Source: Aulostomus chinensis (lineage: Eukaryota; Chordata; Actinopteri; Syngnathiformes; Aulostomidae). From it: a DNA stretch of 64,000 nt. The stretch lies in contig JBBMOA010000017.1 in assembly GCA_037954235.1 (NCBI GenBank), forward strand, positions 13,055,027 to 13,119,026, in the 5' to 3' direction. The notes under the pieces are model-generated. The model made no database searches. It saw only the letters and a list, made by a program, of their open reading frames with translations, and had not been told where the DNA came from. Shown in pieces: positions 39,634 to 51,794 of this stretch (position 1 is its first letter; every line of letters starts with the position of its first letter). The position numbers were made by a program, and so were the translations under genes.

Positions 39634-39705
39634 CCACGCCCCTTCACCGATTTAACCAGTCACGAGACACTACCATGACGTGTCGGAAATCTTCAGCCAA
39701 TCACA
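39634..39705 (+). promoter_or_regulatory. nrdc: Candidate nrdc promoter: GC box, CRE-like site, CCAAT box
   Basis: A GC/KLF-type box ccacgcccc lies at 39634-39642, a CRE half-site tgacgtg at 39676-39682, an ETS-like cggaa at about 39684, and a CCAAT box (agccaatcac) with core 39697-39701. They sit about 550 bp upstream of the first ATG of nrdc. This layout fits a TATA-less housekeeping promoter. The transcription start is not determinable from sequence alone. Confidence 0.45.
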
Positions 39706-40122
39706 GCGCTGCTTGTTGAAGAGAGGTTTACACTGACATAAGCCGAGGCCTTTTAGCTAGGAGACGGGAAGGTATGGTGACAGTTGTTGTACCGGCTTCA
39801 TGAACTACTTCTAAAGTTTGCGTAACAAACCATTGACCGGACTTGGCTTTTTTAGAATATATTTAACATGCTGACAAACTATTAGTCCTTAGCTCGCTGC
39901 AGTGTTTCTGTGAAACATATCGTGGCTGCTCTCATCGAGGGGTCTGGCTCAAATTTTAGCTGACATCCAGCTGAATAGGACGAAACCACCAGAGAGCATG
40001 TGTGAATAGCTGTATTGTGGGGCAGTTCAGGATCAAACCGACAGGCCTCCGCTATACATGCAGATGCCTGAGTTCTGTGTGTTGTTTGGGATTCAGTTTG
40101 CCTCATCATAGCTGCGTTCAGG

Positions 40123-40245
40123 TTGTCACAGCGTGTGGCTGTACTGAGGAGGAGTACATTACCGGTGACAGCGAGCTGCCCTCTTGTTCGTGGTCGCGCT
40201 TTTCTGTCAGCTCACAGCACTAAAGTACCTCCATATCTGCTGAGG
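40123..40245 (+). other. nrdc: Open in-frame extension upstream of nrdc ATG, presequence-like
   Basis: The reading frame of exon 1 is open upstream without an ATG. Its translation has LRRSTLPVTA, then several Arg, Ser and Ala, and no acidic residue. That is typical of a mitochondrial targeting peptide and similar to the human nardilysin start MLRRVTVAAV. Near-cognate codons GTG (40135) and CTG (40144, G at -3) could start it. Alternatively an upstream exon with an ATG may splice in at the acceptor-like ttcag|gttg at 40118-40122. Confidence 0.45.
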
Positions 40246-40442
40246 ATGCGACAGACTTACAAATCCAGGAACACACCAGCGTCCGGTTCCCAAGGCTCGG
40301 TCGAACCTGGGGCCTCAGTTGATGACCCGGCACAGCGGGAGGTTAGTCAGGCTGCGGGGGATGATGAAGGAGGCGGAGGCGGGGAGGAGAATCTCGGAGA
40401 CAGCGAGATCATCAAGTCACCCAGTGATCCCAAACAGTACAG
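40246..40442 (+). CDS. nrdc: nrdc exon 1: basic N-terminus
   Basis: Residues 1-65 plus two bases, from MRQTYKSRN to SDPKQY. The ATG has A at -3. It aligns with the internal MPGRNKAKS methionine of human nardilysin, not with the human initiator. The frame stays open upstream to a stop at 40069-40071 with no ATG. The donor is ag|gtggga, phase 2. Confidence 0.88.
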
Positions 40443-43400
40443 GTGGGAGCTTCTGATATACTTAATATACTCTGCAAGTGTGTAAAATCAATAATTTCAA
40501 TTTAGTCACTGTTGGACAAATCAAGCGTGTGCTTTCCAAAGTTACAATGTCTTAAGTAGCTACACAGTTAAATCTGCCCTTTGATGGACTGGCGACCCGT
40601 CCAGGGTGAACCCCGCCTCTCGCCCAATGTCAGCTGGGATAGACTCCAGCCCCCACCCGCTACCCTTAACGGATAATATATATAGAAAATAGATGGATGG
40701 ATGGACAATTACCTCTTTGTTTTCTCTTGATAATAGGCACTGCAGTTATATAGTTCCATTCATTAATCATTACCTGAACAAGTGCAAATCCAAATGTTAA
40801 GCAACAGAAGAGAGTTATAAGACTTGCAAGCAAAAGTACATGGCCTTAATTTCAGACATTAGTTTCTATTCATGTGTAAAATGAAAGTTTTAACTGAGAG
40901 GGAGTCCATACAAGGTTCATGCAGTTGTGAAATAACTGTAAAACGTCCATCCATCCATCCATCCATTTTTCCCCGCTTATTCCTGTTAAGGGTCGTGGGG
41001 GGGCTGGAGCCTATCCCAGCGGCTACGGGCGAGAGGCGGGGTTCACCTTGGACAGGTCGCCAGTCCATTGCAGGAACAGGGAGAACATGGAAACTCCACA
41101 CAGGAAGATCCCGTGCTCGAGCTGAGACTCGAACCCTGAATCTTCTTGCTGTGAGGCGACAGTGCTGACCACTGCACAACCGTGCCGCCCCCTGTAAAAA
41201 GTAAAAATAGAATTTGAAATAGCAATTTCCAGGACCTGGAATATAGAAAAATTTGGAAGAATTGTGTAAATTTGACCCATGAATACCTGCATAGATGTGA
41301 TCCAGTATCTTTAAGTAAATATTGAATTATTTTGATACTTGTTTATGTTGTATCAAACCATGCTTGATGACAATTTTAACAAAATGGTGGTCAATTTTTG
41401 AATTCTGTGTATTTCTTACGTGTAAATAAATGGAATGGAAATAAAATTGTATGAATGTGAAAGAGTTCAGAAAAACACAGAATGGGACAAATGCAAAACA
41501 AAAAGTCAATGTGTGGAAAACAGATTGAAAATCAAATGGAAAAAGTGTTCCTATATTGGCGGTATGGTGGTGCAGTGGTCAGCACTGTCGCCTCACAGCA
41601 AGAAGGTTCCAGGTTTGAGTCTCGGCTCCAGCACGGGATCTTTCTGTGTGGAGTCTCCATGTTCTCCCTGTTCCTGTGTGGGTTCTCTCTGGTACTCCAG
41701 CTTCTTCCCACCGTCCAAAGACATCAAGAGGGGACGAGGCTGATTGATACTCTAAATTGACCGTAGGTGTGACTGTGAGTGTGAATGGTTGTCTGTCTCT
41801 ATGTGTTGGCCCTGTGATGGACTGGTGACCTGTCCAGGGTGAACCCAGCCTCTCGCCTGAAGGCTGCTGGGATAGGCTCCACCCCCCTGTGACCCTTAAC
41901 AGGATAAGAGGAAGAAAATGGATGGATGTTCCTATATTACCTTGTGTCATTTCCTGATCTTAAATCTAAATGGATCATACAAAATAATGACAGAAAAAAG
42001 ATGTAGTAATAAGCTTCGTCCTCTGCCCTGCTTGGCTTGTGTCACTGCCTCAAGTTTCACTGCCCATTATTTATTCACTTTATTATTTGAATTGAATACA
42101 TTGAAGAAGACAAGAAGAAACTTGACATAAAAAAGTAATTTCCCTGTAAAATGAGTAAATTTTAGTGTGTAAAGTGGAAAAATGGTGAAAGCAGTGGTCT
42201 CACTGTTCATTTGAGTACCTGACTGATGTTTTCAGACCGACTTGAAATATCCTTTAACACCAATACTCGGATAAGATGTTTCCATCCCCATGAGTATTTA
42301 AATTATGCATTGTAGCCCTGTTTCATCATGAATTCCTTCTATTCTGTACTTATTCTCCTTCCTCGTTATTATGTGATTGTATTTCCAATGAAAGACACGA
42401 AGACACTCTTTTTTTTTTTTTTTTTACCTTCGCCAAGGAGAGCTATGCTTTCATTTCGGTTTGTTGTCTGTCTGTAAATGATCAACAACTGTCAGTCTGT
42501 TCCTGGACCCTTTGTGGAGGGGGCGGAGCACAAGCCAGGGAAGGAGCTGTTAAATTTCAGGGCAGATACTGATATCTTCATTAATATCTCAGGAACTCTT
42601 ACATGGACCTTGGCGGAGTTCAACACTCTCAGTGCCCTTCTAGTCTTGTATTTGTACAAGAGCAGAAAATGTACTCCAACCAGTGCATTAGTGTAGTATT
42701 AGAACTCTTGTAATGTAGTTTTATGGGATGAGTTCATGTTATAAGCATCAGTGTCTCTGAGGGCCATATTGCTGTGAGAAAAAAATACCCCAAAAAGGCA
42801 CTATTTATGCCAACTGTACACATCTTTTACTGACACTTTTGCAGTGGTCTAACATTGCATTGCATTTCCTAACTAACTAGCCAGCTCAGCTCAGCAGTCT
42901 TTGAGGGTCTTGGCTCCCTCATGCACACTCTGAAGATAGAGAAGTATCTATATTGCTGTGAAAAAAATACCCCAAAAAGGCACTATTTATGTGATCTATG
43001 GTGCCAGGCTGTCAGCAGATAGTGCTATGTGTGTGCCGCACCTTCGAAGCGTGTTCAGCTCAGTTTTGGTTTTTGGAAGGTTCGGAATCAGAATACAAAG
43101 CGTGGCGAAAAAGAGGCAGTCATTAGACATCTAATTATTTGGGTGTGACATCACTGAAACCACTCAACGTCTCTCCTGTCATTCCCTGTAAAGCCCAGGT
43201 TGCACCTGAACTTAGCTTGTTGTCTTTTCAGTGACGTATGCATCTCAGCTCGGGAGACGTGAGCGAAGAAATGCACCTCCTCGCGCACCTTAACTTGACA
43301 TTTTATTTTTATATAATAGAGCAGCAGGCTTGGGAGGAGGTGGTGATCCGTGTTTCCATGTTTTTAGGCATCGCTAGAACCACATTGAAATGCCGCACAT

Positions 43401-45253
43401 CTGCTGATCTGATTGATGCGCTCTTTAAATAGCATGTCACAGATAACGCCATTGACCAAAGACCAGCCTCCCCTTGGTCTATGGTGCAAACGTTTTCTAG
43501 TGTCCCAAAATAGCAGTGCTCCGTGGTTGCACCAGACCACGCCTCATTAACATACTTAAGCACCTGCCGGTAAAGATGGAGTGCAAGTTCATTTTCAAGT
43601 GAAAGTGCGAGGGCGGTTGGCATGAAAACCTCATTTGCGCTGGCATGAAACTAGCAATGATGCTTGTGCTTGATCTAGCACCAGCTCGTGCCATGCTGAA
43701 GATAGGGCCCGAAGCCTCAGAGGGTAAAAGGCAGTTTGCTAAGAGACAGTTGAGCTAAAGTTCAGGTCACAATAAAACAACGAGAGTACCAACACTTTCA
43801 TGCTCATATCCAGATTCATATTTCAATTCCAGCTTTGCATCCTTTACGCAGCCTCTCAGTTCATCCTGCTGTTTTAGCTCTTATCTCTCTAAGGCCCCCC
43901 TCTCTAAAAGTCACTTCCTTTTTAATCCTCTAACTTCTGGGAGCCAGCTGAGGGTCAGCATCCCTGTACTTGTGGGGCATTCGGACATATTTGCTCACAA
44001 GGATTGAGTTTGCATATGCGAATATTATTTAAAGTATAGACTTGAAATTTTGAAAATCTGACTTTGTAACTATGTGTGTGATGGGCAAACAAGGAAAGGA
44101 ATATTTTTCCCCTTAAAAGCCATGTGTGTTGCCTCTTTTTTGGTACAGGTACATCGTTCTGGACAACAGTCTGCGAGCTCTTCTCATCTCTGACTACAGC
44201 GGTCCAGCAGCTTCAGAAGATGAGGATGGAGATGAAGATGAAGAGGTAGAAGAAGAAGAGGAAGAAGAGGATGAATCTGGAGAAGAAACAGAAGATGAGT
44301 CTGAGGAAGATGACGATGGGGAGGGAAGTGATGATGAGGATGAAGATGGCAACGAGGAGGGGAAAAAGAAGAGAGGAAATGCAGAAAAACAGGTATTGCA
44401 TGAAAATGTGACATGAAGGTCGATTTCTGTTATCATCGGTGTTCATGAGAAGTCGGAAGAGGAAGAAGAGAAGTCAGAATGAGACTGAAGACATTTCTGT
44501 TGGCAGGAATGTCTCATCAATCAAAAACATTGATTGATGTTTTAGAATGATTGACAGCCTAATAACAAATAATTATACTGTTGAATAAACAAACTTCACA
44601 GATAAGATGAAAAACCTCAGACAGCTCAGAGAGAAGCAAGTCAGAGTGTCTGACTCTGATGAAGGCCCAGTAGTGCTGACATGTTTGTTTGTACTATTAA
44701 AAGCTGCATCAGTCTATCTGCTGCAGTCATTAGAATTTAACTGTTAAGAGCCTTATTTGGATTTTTTTTCTTTTTTTTTCTTTTTAGTTGTTCGGTTGGT
44801 GGTTAAAAATGACAAACCTTCCAGGAATCTTCTTGCACACAAAGCTTAAACTACTGTATACGAGCACAAGACTCATACCAAACTTGTGTGTGCCTGTGCC
44901 TGTGTGTGTGTGTGCGCGTGTGTGTGTGTCAGTCTGCAGCAGCCTTGTGTGTTGGAGTTGGCAGTTTCTGTGACCCCAGTGACCTCCCTGGCCTTGCCCA
45001 CTTTCTGGAACACAGTAAGTACGAGTAATTACAGTGAGTACTCTTGGATGGCAGCGAGGCTTCTTTAAAAATCTCTGCATCTCTTTTGTTCGGTGCTTGT
45101 GTCTTATGGGTATATGTCTCATGGCTCAGATGTAGGGTGACTGCCAAGTAACCAAAGGGTTGCTGGGTCGGTCCTCATTTCCCCAGTGACTGTGTCAAAG
45201 TGTCCTTGAGAAAGATACTAGTTGGCACCTTTCATAGCAGCCTCCACTACCAT

Positions 45254-45324
<71 letters not shown>

Positions 45325-48300
45325 AGGCAACCTTGTAAAGCACTTTGAAAGTTTGAAAAGGAGTCCATCTTGTACATCGACTAAGATTGAGGGAGATGTG
45401 GGTGTGTTAGAGAGCACAGAACTAACAGGGACTTGGTCTTGTGCAGCCAAACAGAGTTTTTCATTTTATGTAGATTTCACTAAACCTGCTTGTGTAATCA
45501 GCACATTTCCAACCTCTAAACATAATTTGCATCTCCAACCACAGAACAGAATCATTCATTCACACAAGCGCAGTTGAATTGACTTGTGGAATTGTGGACA
45601 CTGCAAAATAAGGAAATGATGCTAAGTGATCAGGAAATGGATACACACCATTAAGTTGTCATTAAACATGGATAATAGAGGGCTGAAATTCTACACCAAG
45701 CTTAGTAGATAAATAAAGGCCTAACTCGGATTAGTGCAGCAATAATAAACAAACCCTGTAGGGAAGGCAGCTACACTGGAGTGGATATCTGACCTGATCA
45801 GACACAAGTGGCCCAATCCACACTTTTACCTACACATAAGAAAATAGACGCAGAGAAAAAGCCATAAATAGACAAACTGGTATACAAGCTTGTTTTTGAC
45901 ACGTGATGAGCAAAACTGGGGCTCAAAAAAACTGCTTCCCTTATGGGAGTGTCTTCTGTTCATGCATCAAACATCTACACCTGCTTTCATTTATACAACA
46001 TGACTTTCTCTCTCTCCCTCTCCTTTATTTATTTATTTATATATATATATATATTTTTTTTTTTAAACTAAGATTCAAAACGTGACCCTCCATGATTGCT
46101 TGTGCATTAGAAAGAACTTGCTCATCTGTGCTCTTGCAGCAGAACACAGTTTTAGATGTGTGGCCTGTTTGTACGTTACATGCCACATTGGGACAAAAAT
46201 ATGCTTCATGTGTTGGTACATCTGCCATAGAGTCCCCCCCCCCCCCCCCCCAAAAAAAAAGGAAAAAAATTTCCGTCTTCCATTGAATTGCATTCCGCTC
46301 TATTGATGCGTCTGTCAGTGACAAAATTGTTGTGTCTGTCTCGTCCACTGATGTGAAGAGGTTTCTGACGGGCCAGTCTGAAAACATGGCTATGCTCATT
46401 GTTACAGACTGTCATGAGAACTCTCATGAAATATTAACAACAATATGTTTAGAGCTGTACTTTAAGGCAGAGAAAAATGGACATTCAATTCCAATGGGGT
46501 TTGGCTGGAAGTCAAGTCATTATGTTTGTGTTTACATCAGTTGACCACATGGATGATACATTTATCAGCCGTAACATTATGAACACTGACAGGGGAAGTA
46601 AATAACACTTATTATCTTGCTACAGTGGCACGTGTGGGGAATATATGAGGCAGCAAGTGCACACTTCCTTGTTGAGATTGAGATGTTGGAATCAGGAAAA
46701 ATGGGTGAGCTTAAGGATCCGCCTTAAGGACCGTCACAATGATGGTTAGTTGACTGGGTCGCAGTATCTCCAAAACTGCAGATCTTGTTGGGTGTTCCCA
46801 GTCTGCAGTGGTTAGTACCACTACCACAAGTGGTCAAACAGAAGACAGTCAGTGAACTGGTGACAGGTTAATGGGCACCTAAGCTCACCGTTACACGTGG
46901 AGAATCAAGGTGAACCTGTGTTGTCACACATGGCTGATCGTTGGTTCTGCCAATGTGAGAACACACAAGTAAGGGGCTGCATAGCCACAGGCCAGTCAGA
47001 GCACCCACGCCTATCCCTGTCCACCCTCAAAAGCAGCTAAAATGATCCCTTGAACATTAGAACTCAGTTGAAGAATGTGGACTTGTCTGATGAATCACAT
47101 TCTCCTGGACATCTTGTGGATGGCCAGGTATGTGGGCATGGCTTAGCTGAGGAAGAAATGGCACCACTGTGCGGCAGAGGCAGTGTAAAGCTTTGAGTAG
47201 AGCTGGGTATCACCACTGACCTCCCCATACGATACGATTTCGATACACTAGGTCCCAAGTCGATATGATTTCCGATACGATTCGATACAATATATGATAC
47301 GATATTTTAGTTACAATACCAATTTTGCTTCGGTAATGGAAGAGATTCTCAGAGGACTAATGCTGTAAATTCAATTGTAAAAGTAACCCTCTAACCTGCT
47401 GCATAATTAAATATTAATATTTACATTGAGAACTGACCATTAAACAATAGTTATACAACATCATGCACTTTTTATTTAAATATATGACCGACTGTATTCA
47501 AAACAGAAGGGCAACTTAGACTTCCACAAACTGTCAGCAGCTCAGCAAGATGACTCGCGGTGTGGCGAGCTTCAATCGCCTGCGTTTGTAAAATGTGGGA
47601 CATGAGGGACCAGTTACTGTCAATGTAATGAGAGGTGATGGTCAAGTAGGAATCCGTAGCTCTGCTCGTCCAGCTGTCGCAAGTGATGGCAACTCTCTCT
47701 GCCGATTTCATTGCAGTTGCGATGTTGTTTTTAACATCTCTGTACATCTTTGGGATTGTGACTTTCCGTGTCAGAAGCACATACCGTGGTTCCAGTGTCT
47801 GGATGAGGTGTCTGAAGCCTACATTTTCTACCACACAGTATGGTCTGAGATCCTTGCAGATAAAAATTGCCAGAGCCGAAGTGATGTTCTCTGCACATGG
47901 AGGCGTGGATGGAAACTTCATCCCAAATGCTTTCTCCAGCGAGGGTTGTTGCAGTGACTTGTAGTTTCCTGGTTGTTGAGTGTACTCTTGGTGATGCCTA
48001 GTCAAATGGCTCCGGAGATTAGTTGTATTTCCGTTGTACTTAACCTCTACTTTGCACATTTTGCGCACAGCATTATTTTTGTCAAGTTGGGTGCAGTTTT
48101 CTTGCTTCTTAAAGCCGAAGTGCTGCCAGACATCGGCTCTTAAATTTGCCGGAGATTAAAGTTGCGCTTCCGCCATCTTGTTGTTCTCTGATCGGAGGCA
48201 CATGGCCTGGATCTCGCGAGATCTGATAATCTGACTGCAATAACGTTGCACTACGCACTAAATCATGCGAGACTAAAGGGGCAAACAAAAACAAAAAAAT

Positions 48301-49516
48301 AAACGGGTAAAATCGAATGCATTCTAAAAGATTGATACTGGGATTTATGCATCGCTAATCTTTCCTACAAATGTATATCGATAAAATATCGGTATATAGA
48401 CATTTTTAACCCACCTCTAGCTTTGAGTAATGTTCAGCAGGGAAACTTTGGTCCATTCATGTGGATATCACTTTGACACGGACCTCTTAGCTAAACATTG
48501 GTGCAGCCACATGACAATGGCCTCTTTCTCCAGGATACCATGTCCTGCCAGTACAAAAAATGGTTCAGGAATGGTTTGAGGAACACAACAATGAGTTGAA
48601 GGCATTGACTTTGTTCAGGACTTCCCACAGATGTTGAATTAGATTGCTTAGAACCAAACAAGTCAGATCCATGCAGGCTCCACCTTGCAACTTACAGGAC
48701 TTAAAGCATCTGTTGATAATATCTTGGTGCAAGATACAGCAACATTCCCTCAGAGGTCCTGCTTGGTTGACTTAAATCTGCTTTGATGACAGTAGAGAGA
48801 CTTGCATAACATTAAGAGGGTGGTTATAATGTTATGGCTGACTTGTGTCAAACAGAAACGTGAGGTACATCACCAATTAGCTGTAATGGAATTTCCTCAC
48901 ATTTAATCTTCCTCCACGAAGGGCTGGGCCATATAGATAGACAAATATTACAAGTAGATATTTTTGACCAAATACCTCTATCTATAATGTGGCCCTGTTT
49001 TGAAGATGGCTATTAGTTTGTTCATAAAATATCAACACAAAGAGATTTTTTGACAATGACTAAGTGGATACAGGCAAATATTAGAATACCTAGAAAAATA
49101 CAGTAAGTTTAGAAAATTGCTTTACTCTAATAAAACTGGTAAAACCAGGGAAAAAAAAAACACTTATGCTATATCACAGTATAAAGATACAGTATTAAAT
49201 AAAACATAGTTTCACTGTATATTGCCTAGCCCTAATCAGTCATGGTAAAGTCATGGAATTTTAAAATTTCCCTCTCTGCGCCATGAAATTGAATATAATC
49301 AAAGGACATTTTGGAAAACTCTCAGATTTTAATTTAGTCCTCTTAAATTAAATGAATTAGGTGGTGCTGGAGTAATCTTCCATGGACAATCCTCCATATA
49401 ATGTCAGACATTCAATCTTTTAATCCATCTTAATTATTAAAGTCAAAATTGCTTGCAGCTTGACGCAAACAAGAAAGCAGAGACAATGACGAGACATCTT
49501 TAAAAAAATGGAGTAG

Positions 49517-49563
<47 letters not shown>

Positions 49564-51761
49564 AGCGAGAGAGAGAGAGAGTTTGCGTGTGTGTGTTTCA
49601 TCACTTTGATTGTCGAATGTTTTTGCTCGAACATTGCATCATACTCTGGGTATGTCTAATTCTTTAACAATACATGGTGGAGCTCAACTCTTTTGTAAAC
49701 GCACACGTGCAGTGTGCACAGCCTTGTTGCACCAAGCAGTTCCTAATAACTTCAAAGGAATGCCGCGCTAGTTCAGTGAATAATTGAATTACAGGATTGC
49801 ATTTTTTAGCAGTTTAAATCAGGAGTTATTTTTGTTAAAGCTCTTTTTTTTTAAATGATAATACAATTTTAATTGTGTATTAGCAAGTCAGTTGAGTCTG
49901 ATGCTTGAAAGCCAGTGACACATTTGTTATCCTAAGTGCCTGTATAGCTATTTCTGAAATGCAGAGCAATGAAAGGGTGTGTAGTCGGAGTTTTTGAACT
50001 GAATATGAACATGAGTTAGAATGAAAAGACCTCTGTACATTTCTGTTGATGCATTTAAAAGTTGTGATTGGTTAGGATATCGTATAACATCCTTGAAAGG
50101 TCTCTGAAAGTTTATGAAATTCTCTCTGTGAAACTGTGTGGGGAACCTTGTATGTTATTGATTAACAGTCGCTGCCCTCTGGTGTGTTTTTCTGTCAGTG
50201 GTGTTCATGGGCAGTGAGAAATACCCCTCCGAAAACGGCTTTGATGCATTCCTCAAGAAACACGGAGGAAGCGACAACGCCTCGACCGACTGTGAGAGGA
50301 CCGTCTTCCAGTTTGACGTCCAGAGGAAAAGCTTCAAAGAGGCACTTGACAGGTGAGAAAGGATCACATTTTTTTGTTGTTGTTTTTGAAGCAGCATCTG
50401 AAGAGGTGGACTTCTGAAGTATCGGTAAATGTAAAAACAGAAATGAGAAAAGAAGAAAACAAACCTGGAAAAGCGCTTGAAACCAAAAAGGAATATTTAA
50501 AATGAGTCTTGATCTTGTGGTTCATACATAGAATGCGCTCGTTCTTCAACTGTTAACGCGCAGGAGATCGATCATGGCTAAGTGCTTGTTAGCATAGTTG
50601 TATTGAATGCTAGCATTGGGGCACCAGAGCAAACCGTCTCAAAACACACACTCGTAACAGTTTCTGCCTGCGTTATTAGAACTGGGGATGTGCTTAACAT
50701 TTGAAATGAAACAAACAGAACAGTTCAAAATAAGAGACAATGCTCTTCCTGGAACCGTCACCTTATCATGGTGGAGGAGTTTGAGTGCCCTAAGGACCCT
50801 AGGAGCTACAGTATGCTGTGGGGGGCATTTTGCCCCTGGTAGGGTCACCCAAGGCAGACTGGTCCTAGGTGAAGGGCCAGATAAAAATGGTTCAGAAGAC
50901 CCCTCAGAGAAGAAGAACAAGGAGTCTGTGTATCCAGCCCAGAGGGTTACTGGGGCCCAGCCCTGGAGCCAGGCCTGGGGTAGGGGCCTGTGGGCGAGCG
51001 CCTGGTGGTCGGGCCTTAGCCCATGGGGTCTGGCCGGGCCCAGCCCGAAAAGGTTACATGGACTCGTCCCCCCATGGACCCACCACCTGCAGGAGGAACC
51101 AGAAGGGTCCGTTGCTGTGTGATTTGGGCAGCAGACCAAGTTGGGGGCCATGGCTGTCTGATCCCCAGACACGGAAGCTGGCTTTTGGGACATGGAATGT
51201 CACCTCTCTGGTGGGGAAGGAGCCAGAGCTGGTGGAAGAGGTTGAGCGTTACCGGCTAGATATAGTTGGCCTCACCTCGACATATACCTCCGGGTCCGAA
51301 ACCCAAACCCAAGTCCTTGAGAGGGGTTGGACTCTCTCCTTCGCTGGATATATTAATCAGTATTGGTGCAATTAAATCATAAGGTCAACTATTTTACTCA
51401 TTAATATGCAAGCAAACTTTAGCATTAACAAATGACAGGATCATCAGTCGAACCATTCTGCTGCTTTCTGTTGTATATCAGTCTAAATCTGATTGTTTCT
51501 GTCTGGCTTGGGTATTTTCTTCCTGGCTAATATGTTGCACCTGATTATGGCCTCTCTTTCCTGACACCCTCTAAGGTGGGCTCAGTTCTTTATCTGTCCC
51601 CTGATGATCCGAGACGCCATCGATAGGGAGGTGGAGGCTGTTGACAGTGGTGAGTCTCCAAGCCTCAGTGCATCACTCCTCTGTGCCGAGAAGTTGGATT
51701 TCAGCTGTGCTGTGCTCGGAATTAAATTTCTCATCAGCTGCATTGCTGTGTCCTCATCTCC

Positions 51762-51794
<33 letters not shown>

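Larger units (their letters stand above)
40443..44148 (+). other. nrdc: nrdc intron 1 (3.7 kb), SINE-rich
   Basis: GT-AG intron containing three SINE copies (40577-40705, 40944-41191, 41558-41926), a dispersed repeat (42427-42648) and a pair of near-identical direct repeats (42766-42809 and 42949-42991). The remainder is unassigned. Confidence 0.85.
46565..48841 (+). mobile_element. Decayed Tc1/mariner-type transposon with hAT insertion
   Basis: The left end tcagccgtaacattatgaac and the right end (reverse complement tcagccataacattataacc) are inverted repeats. A TA precedes the left end; the right TA has been lost. Internal phrases such as gtctgatgaatcacattctc, catgtggatatcactttgac and ccaggataccatgtcctgcc are recognisable relics of Tc1 transposase catalytic regions, but the frame is destroyed. 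Without the inserted hAT element it is about 1.06 kb. Confidence 0.8.
45015..50198 (+). other. nrdc: nrdc intron 3 (5.2 kb), nested transposons
   Basis: GT-AG intron with a tRNA-headed SINE-like repeat (45119-45360), a decayed Tc1-type element (46565-48841) interrupted by a hAT element (47198-48419), a poly-C/poly-A run (about 46236-46260) and a GT tract (about 49520-49558). No other gene is seen. Confidence 0.85.

Noticed and set aside
41023..41292. Protein-coding gene with repeated phrase VVQWSALSPHSKK/STVASQQEGS
   Set aside because: The phrases recur at every SINE copy in the window (about 1.2, 41.1 and 41.6 kb), so they are SINE translations.
44184..44446. Open frames antisense to nrdc exon 2 (Ser-, Leu- and His-rich)
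   Set aside because: They are mirror images of the GAA/GAT-rich acidic domain, not genes.
50639..51193. 184-residue minus-strand open frame
   Set aside because: It is antisense to the GC-rich LINE leader; no homology and no splice signals.
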